A stretch of 60,000 nt of DNA from the NCBI GenBank assembly GCA_009746045.1, contig RPFO01001595.1:42501-102500 (forward strand), written 5' to 3'. This document shows, piece after piece, positions 44,795-54,445 of the stretch (the first letter of the stretch is position 1; each line of letters starts with the position of its first letter). The notes beneath the pieces are model-generated. The model did no database searches. It saw nothing but the letters and a program-made list of their open reading frames with translations, and was not told where the DNA came from. Made by a program: the position numbers and the translations under genes. This stretch comes from Mesostigma viride. Its lineage: Eukaryota > Streptophyta > Mesostigmatophyceae > Mesostigmatales > Mesostigmataceae.

Positions 44795-45130
44795 CAATCC
44801 CAGCGAGCGAGCGAAGCGAGCGAGCGGCCGCTGAAAGCGGCCTGGCGCGCAGCGCACGGCGAGCGCAGCGAGCTGTGCGCTGCGCGCGGCGAGCGAGCGA
44901 AGCGAGCGAGCACCCTACCGCGAGCGAGCGAAGCGAGCGAGCACCCTACCGCGAGCGAGCACCGTACGGCAAGCGAGCGAAGCGAGCGAGCACCCTACAG
45001 TACCGCGAGCGAGCGAAGCGAGCGAGCACCGTACTGCGCACCAATCCGCGAGCGAAGCGAGCACCGTACTATTCCAGCGGGCAGCGGGAAGTGTACAGCG
45101 GGCAGCGGGCTGCGGGCTGCGGGCAGCGGG
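44795..45130. repeat. GC-rich palindromic minisatellite (GCGAGCGAAGCGAGC)
   Basis: GCGAGCGAGCGAAGCGAGC recurs about seven times, mostly separated by ACCCTACC or ACCGTAC spacers, followed by GCAGCGGGCTGCGGG repeats. Each core is close to self-complementary, so the tract can fold into multiple hairpins. The surrounding intron is much less GC-rich. ORFs across it with ERAKRAS-type repeats are artefacts. Confidence 0.93.
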
Positions 45131-45941
45131 GCGAAACCCTGCAAAAAAAATGGACCCTGTTTTGGGCTGGGCGAAGCCAGCGGGTGACACTAGTTCTTTC
45201 TAAAATGTGGCCATCTTAGAGTTTATATATGTACATAATAGGTGCTGAAGCTAAGGTCCATTGGAGTGCCTTCCTACCAGAGAAACAAGTTTATTACAAT
45301 ACGTGTGTGCAGGCTTAACAGTTGAGCCTAGCCACACCCTCAAAATCTTCTTCGCAAGTTGGCTGCATTGCCGCAGCTCTGCGAGCCAGGCTGCCTGTAA
45401 GATGGATGCGGTGCGGAATGCTAGGAAGATCCAGATTACTTTGAAAGTCCTATACCAGGCATTTTGGATTATATCAAGAATGGCTCTCGGTGTCCCTCAA
45501 AGCCGTACTGTTCCTCGACTCTCGTTTCTTGGAAGGCTTCTATGGCTTCGCACGCCCTTTTGGTCCGCGACACATTCATCGGTTTGGTGTCTGGACGACC
45601 GTGCATGCTCGTGTCTGTTTTTTTCTTTTGAAGCTGCTACCCCTTCCACATGCCCTCTCATCCTGCCCTTTTGATCCACATGGGTCCGTTTCCCGTCCAG
45701 AACAGCGAGGCAGCGCATAGGGTTCAAGTTATTTGAAAGGAAAGTTGAAGCAGTCGGGAGCTCTGCTGCTGTTTCCAAACTCCACGGTGCATCTCAAGAG
45801 GGTGGTAGATGGCACTGTTTTTGGTCTCTATACAACACTGGCTTCCATTCATGCATCCATGTAATAAATTATGGGCCAGTTGTGTTTTGTTCTCGTCCCC
45901 CCAAAACTTGTCCACATACAACGCTGTCCCTTGCGTGTCAG
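45131..45941. other. LRR intron, nothing recognised
   Basis: Short ORFs only (e.g. 45261-45674), with no domain and no repeat matching other parts of the window. Confidence 0.4.
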
Positions 45942-46030
45942 GGAGCTGCAGGACAACCCTTCGATCTGCGGTCCAACACCAGATGGGCTCCTTGACTTCA
46001 TAACCAGGGACCTCGTGATCCCTTGTCCTG
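45942..46030 (+). CDS. LRR gene, C-terminal cap exon
   Basis: After acceptor TTGCGTGTCAG the exon encodes ELQDNPSICGPTPDGLLDF, then ITRDLVIPCP, ending at donor GTATGT (phase 1). NPSxCGPxP is the conserved end of plant LRR domains. The phase-2 entry matches the LRR exon at 43713. It marks the end of the LRR solenoid; what follows is a short Cys-containing tail. Confidence 0.8.
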
Positions 46031-46104
46031 GTATGTTCCAGGCAACCACGTTCATGCTATGTAGCTATCCTGGCGCGCGCCTATTGACTTTGCCAGAATA
46101 TTTT

Positions 46105-46275
46105 CACCATCGCGTCCGCCCGCCCGCCCTGCCCTGCCCGCCCGCCCTGCCCCCGCGCCCCCCCCCCCCCCCCCCTCCCTCCCTCCCTCCCACCCTCCCT
46201 CCCTCCCTCCCACCCACCCATCCACCAACCCTCCTACTGACCTACCTACCTGCCTCTCTCCCTCGCTCACACTGG
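46105..46275. repeat. Long polypyrimidine tract
   Basis: CCCGCCC, poly-C (about 18), CCCTCCCTCC and CCACCCACC repeats run for about 170 bp on the plus strand with almost no purines, in the intron after the C-cap exon. It could adopt triplex (H-DNA) structure. Confidence 0.85.
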
Positions 46276-46384
46276 CTCTTACACATAGCCACGCAAACAC
46301 TCACATGTGTCCCTTCTCCTGCGATGTGTCCCTTCTCCTGTGATCGCCAATCTCTCCAGCCTCCCATCCCTCTCTTGCCTCCAG

Positions 46385-46485
46385 TATATATAAATAATGC
46401 TTCTGTGGCACTTGGTGGTTGCGGATGCCCTAAACAGTGCCCAGCTAGTATCGTATCTCCCACCGTCATACCCTGGCATTTCTCT
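46385..46485 (+). CDS. LRR gene, possible Cys-rich exon after the C-cap
   Basis: The strong acceptor CTCTCTTGCCTCCAG (ends 46384) gives the phase-1 entry required by the previous exon, encoding VYINNASVALGGCGCPKQCP and onward to WHFS. A GTGGGT donor at 46486 leaves phase 0. The Cys pattern (GCGCPKQC) resembles a small extracellular Cys motif. Support is from splice sites and phase only. Confidence 0.4.
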
Positions 46486-46604
46486 GTGGGTGGGGTGTTG
46501 CCATCTGAAATGGCCTTAGTAGTACAGTTGCAACGATATCATGTATGGTCAGTATGCCCATCCACCAGCACTTCATCTGGGGCCCTTTTCTTTTTGTGCC
46601 CCAG

Positions 46605-46643
46605 GACTTTGCTTGGGCATCTGCTCGCCAAGACTGCAGCCTA
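46605..46643 (+). CDS. LRR gene, possible 39-bp exon
   Basis: The acceptor TTTTTGTGCCCCAG and a perfect GTAAGT donor bound a phase-0 exon encoding DFAWASARQDCSL. It would follow the preceding candidate in frame. No homology is known to me. Confidence 0.35.
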
Positions 46644-48119
46644 GTAAGTCAGAAGTGCCTTCTTGCCTATGTGGACTGCTGGGACGGAGGGCCTGATGGA
46701 TGACTCCAGCAACAATAGCAGTATACCCCGGGAGCCAATCATCATGTCATTGCAGGTAGTGTGCTTCCTTGCATTGAAGGCCAAGCTTGCATTTTCTGAA
46801 TCGTGCGGTGTTCAGATGGTGCTGTGCAACTGCGCACCTCTAGTGATGGTCAACTGCTAAGTTTTTTTTCTTTTGGTAGCGATCCCAGGTATTAAGTTCA
46901 ATTTTAACTAAGCTTGAGCGTGAAGGAAGCGTGAGGATAATTCACAGGTCTCCCGGGAGCTTGATAGAGATGCACCTTGAAACTAGGATTGTTCATAGAA
47001 AGAACATCATTAATATATCTACATTTGTGCACAAAACGTCTGTTTGTCCCTTGCAGCAATAAGTGGTGCCATGAAGTCGAGCTCAAACGTTTATACAGTT
47101 ACAAGTTGGCTCATTACCTGGCAAAATTTGTCCTCGTAGAAATGACCTAAGGTTGTTTGTAAACCTGACCTGCAAATGAGATGTATGTATTTATCGACCA
47201 GAATTTTCATCCATTGCTTGAGGCAAATAGCAGTGACGAGCTTGGCGCTAGCGGTTTGCTTACCCTTTCACACTTGCTCAGCGGTGAGCTAGTTGCCACG
47301 GCTTGACTTCTGAGCATGAACGAGCATGGTTGCAAGGCTGGACTGCAGCGGCTGCATCGTCGTGCATAGAGGCGATCCATACGTTTTCCTCGCCGTTGGG
47401 TCAAGTCGTGGCGATGGAGTGCATGTAGTGGACCATGGGGTACAATCATCAATGTCAAGTTGTACTGTATATTTTTTCTGTAGCCAAGTCTTGGTACGGC
47501 TAAAAAGATTGTAGACGTTCCCGAACTTGTAAAGAGATCACTACGATCCAGCTACCTGGGCTTTTGACGCCTGGCCTCTCCAAAGTGTGCTTCCACAAAG
47601 TGCTGGCATCAGGGAGTAATTGAGTAAGGGCGTAACAGATCCACTGCATGGGACAACGTACGGCTTATGGGGGGCTTTATGTGATGCAGAAAATTCCCCT
47701 GACCTCAAGCGGGTTCTTGTAGGCTTGAGCGAAACATACAAATATGGAAGTGTGGGGTCCTTGGGGGCAGTTTGTGCGCTACCATTAGGTGCATGGCTGT
47801 GATTGCGAGCATTAGCTAACTGCCCATGGCCAGGTGCTTGGCAAGGAGCGGCTGCACATTTTTTTCCAGATGGACACTTTTGCTTTGTGTGTCAGCCTTG
47901 TTTTTGCAGCCCTTCGACAAATTTGGCTTGCACAAGTACATTACGCACAGTTGAGCTAGTTGTTGGCAACTACGTGTTTTGAGCGAGCATCTCTGCTTCG
48001 ATGGATTTAACAAACGTGTGCATGTCCGCTTGCCATGCCCGCAAAGCCCCCGCCGTGCACGCCCCCATGTCTGCTGCCCCTTTCGGCCTTCTATCCCTTT
48101 CCTTCCCTCCCCCCCTCAG
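46644..48119. other. Region between candidate LRR-gene exons, nothing firmly recognised
   Basis: Several AG/GT-bounded short frames exist (e.g. near 47060, 47480 and 47910), but none carries a recognisable motif or a unique phase solution. Confidence 0.4.
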
Positions 48120-48259
48120 GCAAATGGCACAATAAGCTCCACAGGGATGCACATCGGTAATCATTAATCAGACCCTTTTTTCTTTTGGCTGCAGTCATGG
48201 TGAGGTTATTCCTGTTGGTGTCATCATTCCTATGGGTGTCAACTAATGTGCCTCCTTAA
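48120..48259 (+). CDS. Possible last two exons of the LRR gene with a hydrophobic C-terminal tail
   Basis: Exon 48120-48156 (acceptor CCTCCCCCCCTCAG, donor GTAATC) encodes ANGTISSTGMHI in phase 0. It joins at 48195 (acceptor TTTTCTTTTGGCTGCAG) to a frame reading MVRLFLLVSSFLWVSTNVPP with TAA at 48257. Small residues followed by a hydrophobic run and a stop resemble a GPI-anchor signal or a terminal membrane segment. Alternatively, the ATG at 48197 starts a separate signal peptide. Low certainty. Confidence 0.3.
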
Positions 48260-48476
48260 TGTGTTGGCGCTTTCTGACACATGTCGTCGCATTTAGTTCT
48301 ACCCAAAACGCGTCACGGGTTGGCGAGCAGCTTGCTGTCCTAACAACCCTGCAAGGAATGACATGACGTGCATACTGACTGGCCGCCTGGTTGCAAAGCT
48401 GTCCATCTTTAGCCCACGTATAGTATGCCCACTGACGTGACTGTGACAATTATGGCCGTCCATTCTGCACGCCGGC

Positions 48477-49280
48477 ATGCGCTATTGGCCTGTCTTCCTC
48501 TGTGTGCACTGCATGGTGTATACTACATGCGGGCTGCCAGACCTCCCGCCATCTGACACACCGCCGTCTGACACATGCGACTTTGAGGATGCGGCGGGCG
48601 TGACGATTGTGCCTGCGGGTGCCACCTGTCCCAAGGAGCTCCTTGTGGAGGCCTCCTATGCGCTGGCGCTCGCCAACTGCACGACGGCCGAGATCAACCT
48701 CAAGGAGCTCATGAGCGACCTGATGCTCCAGTACCTCAAGACCATCCCGGCGTGCGCAATCGAGTCGAGCCTGCTCAGTCTTGATGACGCTCGCCGCCGG
48801 CACCTCCTGCAGACCCCTACGGCCCTCTACTTGCTGATTCTCCGTGTTTTCGTGGAGTCCCATGCGGAGGCCCAGTCTATCGTGGACGTGATGAGGTCCT
48901 TTCTGTTTGGCAACTTCTTGGCGGAGGCCCTGAATGTGAATGTGGCAGAGCAGAGCAGGTTGCTGGAGGTTCAGGCATCCATTGTTGAGGTGGGGGCCGC
49001 CACATCAGACCCCCACTTCACGACCCCCACAGGCAACAAGTTTGACTTCAACGGCGTTGCGGGCGGCAGCTACTGCATCCTCACGGACAAGCAGGTGCAG
49101 GTGAACGCGCGATTTGTGGGCGCGGCCGCGAGTGAGGTATCTTCCTCCTCCCAGCCAGACAGGCGCACCTGGATGGACCAGGTGGCCATCATGCATGGTA
49201 CTGACCGCATCCTGATTGATGCCTCGTCACCTGCAGGGACGCCGTTTGCGCTCTCCCTTGGCTCTCTGGTGGTCAACGGG
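48477..49280 (+). CDS. Root-cap/VWD-like secreted protein, exon 1
   Basis: The N-terminus is hydrophobic (MRYWPVFLCVHCMVYTTCG), a plausible signal peptide, followed by a Pro-rich PPSDTPPSDT linker and a Cys-containing region. At about residues 180-270 lies the hallmark ATSDPHFTTPTGNKFDFNG then GSYCILTDKQVQVNARF, the VWD-like fold of the plant root-cap/LEA-related family (SDPH, DFxG, Cys, VNARF). The exon ends at donor GTGAGT (49281) in phase 0 after LVVNG. An acceptor-like CTGCCAG at 48540 leaves open that coding starts in an upstream exon. Confidence 0.8.
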
Positions 49281-49764
49281 GTGAGTAGTAAGCCCTCTAC
49301 TGTGCAGCATGCATTTTCCTCAGTGGCTGGACTATGCCTTTATGTCATGCATCTCCGCAGATGGTAGCTGTTACTAGCATGCAGTGCCCGCAAGTGGCAC
49401 CGATGTGGCTATCGGTTTGTGAATTAAGGGTGGTAAGTTGTCATCGAGATGGCAACTGACGCACCAAATAACAATACCCTGATCACCGGTCTTATCGTAT
49501 ACCTTGACGTTTTTGTGCTTTACTGGCACTTTTTTGTGATAGTAGGTGGTTTGTGGTCAAGCTTCTTGTTTTCAAGACTTCGTGTGGCTCCGCCTTTTCA
49601 TGCCCATGCAATTCTTGTGTTATTCTTAAGCTATGTAACTCAATGGTCTTTACTAGGGCCCAATGAACAAATAATCAGAAATAAAACTTCCTTTTTCTTG
49701 ACATGGCTTCCTTTTGCTGTATGTGCATGGCTCGATTGTGTATCGCGATATGACCATAACACAG

Positions 49765-50106
49765 GAGCCAATCCTTCATCGCATGCTTCTGTCCAAGCTG
49801 CCGTCGGGCGCGACGGTCCTGCGAAAGAAGTCCCGCACGACCATCACCCTCCCTGCGGTGGCCGTGATCGAGGTGGAGGTGGTGCGCGCCGGGTTCTGGG
49901 AGGCAGGCCTGGGCCCGGGCAAGAACTTCCTCAACCTGCACGTGAAGCACTTCAATGGCACCCAGGCAGCGCACGGTGTGCTGGGCCAGTCATTTGCCTC
50001 ACGCGACCAGGTGCCGGCAGAGGGCAGTGCGGCACGCTATGCCACCAGCAGCATCTTTGCCGCGGACTGCCAGGTCAACCAGTTTTTTGTCAGCCAAGAC
50101 GACTAG
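49765..50106 (+). CDS. Root-cap/VWD-like secreted protein, exon 2
   Basis: Following acceptor CATAACACAG, the phase-0 exon encodes EPILHRMLLSKLPSGATVL, then ITLPAVAVIEVEVVRAGF, LNLHVKHF and the conserved HGVLGQSF that closes VWD/root-cap domains. A short Cys-containing tail ends ...NQFFVSQDD with TAG at 50104. Joined to exon 1 it gives a protein of about 380 residues. The role is probably extracellular (wall or matrix); no enzyme motif is seen. Confidence 0.82.
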   Translation, partial: EPILHRMLLSKLPSGATVLRKKSRTTITLPAVAVIEVEVVRAGFWEAGLGPGKNFLNLHVKHFNGTQAAHGVLGQSFASRDQVPAEGSAARYATSSIFAADCQVNQFFVSQDD

Positions 50107-50871
50107 ACACTTCGATGGTTTTCGTGGCTGTAGGGGTTTCTCATTTCACGAGACATCGTCCAATCTCATACCTAAGTTCGGTTTTAGATGCATGCTTGCT
50201 GATATGATCACGGACCGTGGACGTGTATGTTTTGTGTGTGTGTGTGTGTGTGTGTGTTTTGTCGTTGTCTGGGGCGCACATGCACTATGGTGCCCCAGTT
50301 AGTTGTTGTGTCATTTCTTGCTGGCTTACCTTTGTGCCGAAACGATCCGTTCATGGACGACCGGTCAGCAGTAGCGACAACTAAAAGTTGTTACCCTATC
50401 ATGGCTGCCATTGGAGCCAGCATTTGCGTTACCTGCTCTTGCAATACCGGCACCCTTAGCGGCATGACAGTGATCTCTGCCTGAGCCATTTGTCATACTC
50501 TACTGCCACCGCTGGTAGTGGCCGCTGACAGCGCTCTGGTTCTGGTAATGCCATTAAAGGCATCACAAGCAATCCATTTACAGAACTAACGCGATTAGGT
50601 CACAATTAGGATTGGCATAGCATGGTGAATTGGATTACTGCGTTACTGTGACAGCCTGAGCGAGGGCTGCCTTAGCGCGTGATGGTACTCAAGTGACGCA
50701 CTAGTGCACGTGTACCTGAACAAGTTCGGCCAGTGGCCCAGTGTCAAGCTAATATCAGAGAGGCAACTAGCCATGATCGTGTTTCCTGTCGTCTACCTGC
50801 TTTCACGAGGCCTGCGTTTGTGTGTGTATGTGTGTGTGTGCTCAATTAATTAATTAATTAATTGCCCTCCT
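50107..50871. other. Downstream region of the VWD-like gene
   Basis: It contains a (TG)n run at about 50228-50258 and an ATTAATTAATTAATTA tract at about 50845-50862. No gene is recognised. Confidence 0.5.
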
Positions 50872-51402
50872 GCCAATTTTACCCCGACTATGTCGTCCTT
50901 AGTTAAAAATTAACAAGTTGTCACTAGTCAGTGACGCCGGCGGACTACCTGCGCACTGCTTGACGCGGAGTCGCCGGGCTACAAGTTCCGTAACTTACCA
51001 AACTCGCCCTCTGTTGCCGCCGCACCCATTTCTACTTCTTTTCGTCACATGGCTTGGGTTGGGTTCATCGACGCTCATCGACGGTGCAATCTGACGGCGG
51101 AGAATAAGTTCGCCACAGCACAGCGCGACGCAAGGGCTAAGATCCGACAACGTGAGATGCAAAGCTTTAGCCCGCATCGCTGACCGGAAATTCCGTCCAA
51201 CACCGTCGTACAGTACTGCCAGTCGACCGCAGCTCTGCCTTTTGACCGTCAAATGCGCAATCGATCTAGAAAGTAGAAACGTCTCCGCGACACTTCCGCG
51301 ATTTCAGTACTTTCCGTCACCCTTGACATGTTGTCGTACAATACTACAAATTAACGCCAATGTGCTGGTTTTTCTACTCCAGTCTGGGATGATGTGACGG
51401 AA

Positions 51403-51906
51403 TGCAATATACGAGAATGCTCATAACTTTTTACTCCGGCCGTGAAATTTCATCGGGTTGGTTGCATTAGACTCATCTTTTGAAGACGAACACGCTGATA
51501 TAATTTTCTACAGCTATCGCTCAATATTTCCGAAGATACCGGCACCGCCCTGCCCAGCAAATATCGCTGTTGCAATATACGAGAATGCTCATAACTTTTG
51601 ACTCCGGCCGTGAAATTTCATCGGGTTGGTTGCATTAGACTCGTCTTTTGAAGACGAACACGCTGATATAATTTTCTACAGCTATCGCTCAATATTTCCG
51701 AAGATACCGCCACCGCCCTGCCCAGCAAATATCGCTGTTGCAATATACGAGAATGCTCATAACTTTCGACTCCGGCCATGAAATTTCATCGGGTTGGTTG
51801 CATTAGACTCGTCTTTTTGAAGACGAACACGCTGATATAATTTTCTACAGCTATCGCTCAATATTTCCGAAGATACCGGCACCGCCCTGCCCAGCAAATA
51901 TCGCTG
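51403..51906 (+). repeat. Three 168-bp tandem monomers in the LINE-1 5' region
   Basis: The units start TGCAATATACGAGAATGCTC at 51403, 51571 and 51739 and differ at only a few positions. They end 15 bp before the ORF1 ATG (51922). In rodent L1 such monomers are promoter units; the same role is inferred here. Confidence 0.93.
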
Positions 51907-51921
51907 TTTTTTCAGCTCGAT

Positions 51922-53397
51922 ATGGCGGAATACGACTCATCCCAGCAATCACAAGTGTCCGCGGCCCTGCACCAACTCGCTGATGAAGCCATGGCGTCAT
52001 TGGAAACACCCTTGCACGCTATGCCGGACGCCACTGTCAACATCCAGCCGCTCCACTCCACCGCTCCGCCGAACAGCGACCCTGCCATGGATACCCGCGA
52101 GGAGGCCTTTTCTGCCGAGGAAGCTGCCGCATTTTTACCTGGCAAATGGCCAGGCCTTAACGCCATCATGCGCCTGTCCCGAGCTGCCGCCCTCACCATC
52201 CTGCACCTGGCTGCCGAGAAAAAGTGCGAGATCCGGGACTGCAACCAACAGGTTACCCACCTGTCGGACTTTCTCCACGACGACCCCGACGACACTGACC
52301 TCTGCCTCGCAGTCTGGTGGACGTGCTCCCGTCTTTCCGACAGCGCCCTTGAGAGCTTTGTCATGGCCTCTCTGGACCTGGGAGCTGACCCCACTGTTGC
52401 GGCCGCCATCAACATCACCGCCAAGCAAGTCGCCAATACCTGCTTCGATCGCCTCCCAGCTCCCCTCCTCAACGCTGCCCTCAACCCTGTCCACAACCAC
52501 CTCGCCACCCACCACGCCCATTCCTCACACGCCGACACCTCCATCCACTCCGCCATCACCCACATTGCAGCAGGGCTGCAGCAGCAGCAGCAGCTCCTCC
52601 ACCAGCTCCAGCAACAACTTGCCGCCTCCATAACTCCTGCCAAGACCACCTATGCCGCCACGCTTCAGAACCCTACGGATCTCATCAACGAAATCAAAAC
52701 AGCCGTCAAGGCCAGCACAAGGGATGCTATGCACGAACCCATTCGCTCATGCAGTATTGTGGTACGTGGCGTCCCCTCGAACGTCAACGATGCACGCCTG
52801 GGCACCTACCTCCGGGGCGACCCCTTCCTGGGGAAGCTCGGCGTGGCCCAAAGCGTCGTCATCAAAACGGCACGACGGCTCGGCGGCCCCACCGCCCCTG
52901 TCTTGGTGGAATTCCACCGCAAGGAGGACAAACTGCAGGTGCAGAAGGCCCGCCGGAACCTCCACGATACCCAACTGAGCATCGACGATTACTATACCCC
53001 GGAGCAGCTTGAGGCCCGGGCTGCCGCTTTGAACCGGCCGGAGGTCCACGAGGCTCGGGCAGCCAAGCAGGCCAACCCGCAACTACGGTGCAGCATCTAT
53101 GCCCGCCTCTTTAATGGCGTCTTCATCGTCCGCATTAATGGCCAGGACCTTCCTCCAATGACGGCGACCCCCATGGATACCGCCGTGCCAGCGCCCCAGC
53201 CCCCTGCTCGGCCCGGCCCGCCGTCACCGCCATCGCCACCGGCATCGACGGTCACCTGCTCCCCAGCACGTGTGGGGATCCGCCGGGGCAACTTCAGCTC
53301 AGGTATGGCTGCCAGGCTTGGCCGTCCCCCTAATAAATTCGTTCGCTTTGCACCTGAGCCGGAGCCCGCGCTGCGAACCCTTCTCTCCTATCAATGA
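51922..53397 (+). CDS. LINE-1 ORF1 protein (RNA-binding, RRM-like)
   Basis: This is an intact 491-codon frame from MAEYDSSQQSQ to TGA. The middle has a Gln-rich, probably coiled-coil stretch (residues about 215-235: LQQQQQLLHQLQQQLAAS). It is followed at residues about 275-395 by an RRM-like and C-terminal region (CSIVVRGVP, FLGKLGVAQSVVIKTARRLG, PVLVEFHRKEDK), like L1-type ORF1 proteins, then a Pro-rich tail. ORF1p would coat LINE RNA as a chaperone in the ribonucleoprotein. Its stop overlaps the ORF2 start as ATGA, suggesting coupled translation. Confidence 0.85.
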   Translation: MAEYDSSQQSQVSAALHQLADEAMASLETPLHAMPDATVNIQPLHSTAPPNSDPAMDTREEAFSAEEAAAFLPGKWPGLNAIMRLSRAAALTILHLAAEKKCEIRDCNQQVTHLSDFLHDDPDDTDLCLAVWWTCSRLSDSALESFVMASLDLGADPTVAAAINITAKQVANTCFDRLPAPLLNAALNPVHNHLATHHAHSSHADTSIHSAITHIAAGLQQQQQLLHQLQQQLAASITPAKTTYAATLQNPTDLINEIKTAVKASTRDAMHEPIRSCSIVVRGVPSNVNDARLGTYLRGDPFLGKLGVAQSVVIKTARRLGGPTAPVLVEFHRKEDKLQVQKARRNLHDTQLSIDDYYTPEQLEARAAALNRPEVHEARAAKQANPQLRCSIYARLFNGVFIVRINGQDLPPMTATPMDTAVPAPQPPARPGPPSPPSPPASTVTCSPARVGIRRGNFSSGMAARLGRPPNKFVRFAPEPEPALRTLLSYQ

Positions 53398-53660
53398 CGA
53401 CGCTCGCGGCCCCGCGGCTCCGCGGCTTTAGCAGTGGGATCTGCCTAACTCCCCTTCCCGCCCCTTTGCCTTCGCAGCCCTCGGGCTGTCGGAGAGAGAG
53501 CACCGGGTCGGCAGTGAGCCAGGTCCGCCCCGCCTCGCGCGGCCGCCTCCGAAACCTCCTCAGACTGCACGCATTTCTTATGCGTGCAGACGCAGACTCA
53601 TTCTACCTGGCCACCCGAGCCAACCGTCGGCGTCGCCTCGACGCGTTGGCAGGAAGAATC

Positions 53661-54445
53661 CATCAAGTTTCGTTTAAGTGGCCAGCCGGAGCGGCTGCTT
53701 AGGTTTTAGCGGACAAGTGTTCGAAGCGCGTCATTGGTGAATTACTTGGGAACTTGGGTTTCCCCGCGAAACTCCAACCGCACGTTCCGATTTCCAAATC
53801 TCAAGTAAAGTTCGGCGCAACTTTCTGAACGGGGGCAGTTGACGAGCAGCATTCCTCCGGACGAATGAATTGCGTTCCATACTTGCGCAAAATTTTGAAA
53901 GGTAGCTTGCGTGCAGCCCTACTAAAATTTGCGCGGACGTTCAGATTTCCAAATCTCGGGTAAATTTCGGCGGAACTTTCTGAACGGGGGTAGTTGGCGG
54001 GCAGCGTTCCTCCAGACGAATGAAATGCGTTCCATACTAGCGCAAAATTTTGAAAGGTAGCTTGCGTGCAGCCCTACTAAAATTTGCGCGAAGTGTGGGA
54101 CTGAAAATTCGTAACGGAAACTTTTTGGTAGTTGCCGTCACTTCCTTTTGTGCAAACGTGTGGGAGTGAAAATTCGTAACGGAAACTTTTTGGTAGTTGC
54201 CGTCACTTCATTTTGCGCGAGTGTTGGGCTGAAAATTCGTAACGGAAACTTTTTGGTAGTTGGCGTCACTTCCTTTGGTTCGACTGAAAATTCGCTGAAA
54301 TTCGCTGAATTCGTACCGTAGCCTAATTTTTAGTACCTCGATGTGACGGGGCACCTAAAAATTTGCCCACAAGTACACTTGGCAGCGCGCTCACTGGGAA
54401 AAATTGTACAGCCGCTCCGGCGGGCCACTTGAACGAATTGTAATG
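53661..54445 (+). mobile_element. 785-bp inverted-repeat element, copy 2 (in LINE-1 ORF2 N-terminal part)
   Basis: It begins CATCAAGTTTCGTTTAAGTG and ends CACTTGAACGAATTGTAATG, flanked by C on both sides (53660 and 54446). Deleting it with one C joins AGRI to ETVIESIRPQP in the ORF2 frame. Same internal repeat structure and exact length as the other copies. Confidence 0.92.

Noticed and set aside
44875-45219. Repetitive ORF (ERAKRAS-type repeats)
   Set aside because: It is a product of the GCGAGCGAAGCGAGC satellite; other frames are equally open.
46052-46300. Gly/Arg-rich minus-strand ORF
   Set aside because: It is caused by the polypyrimidine tract.
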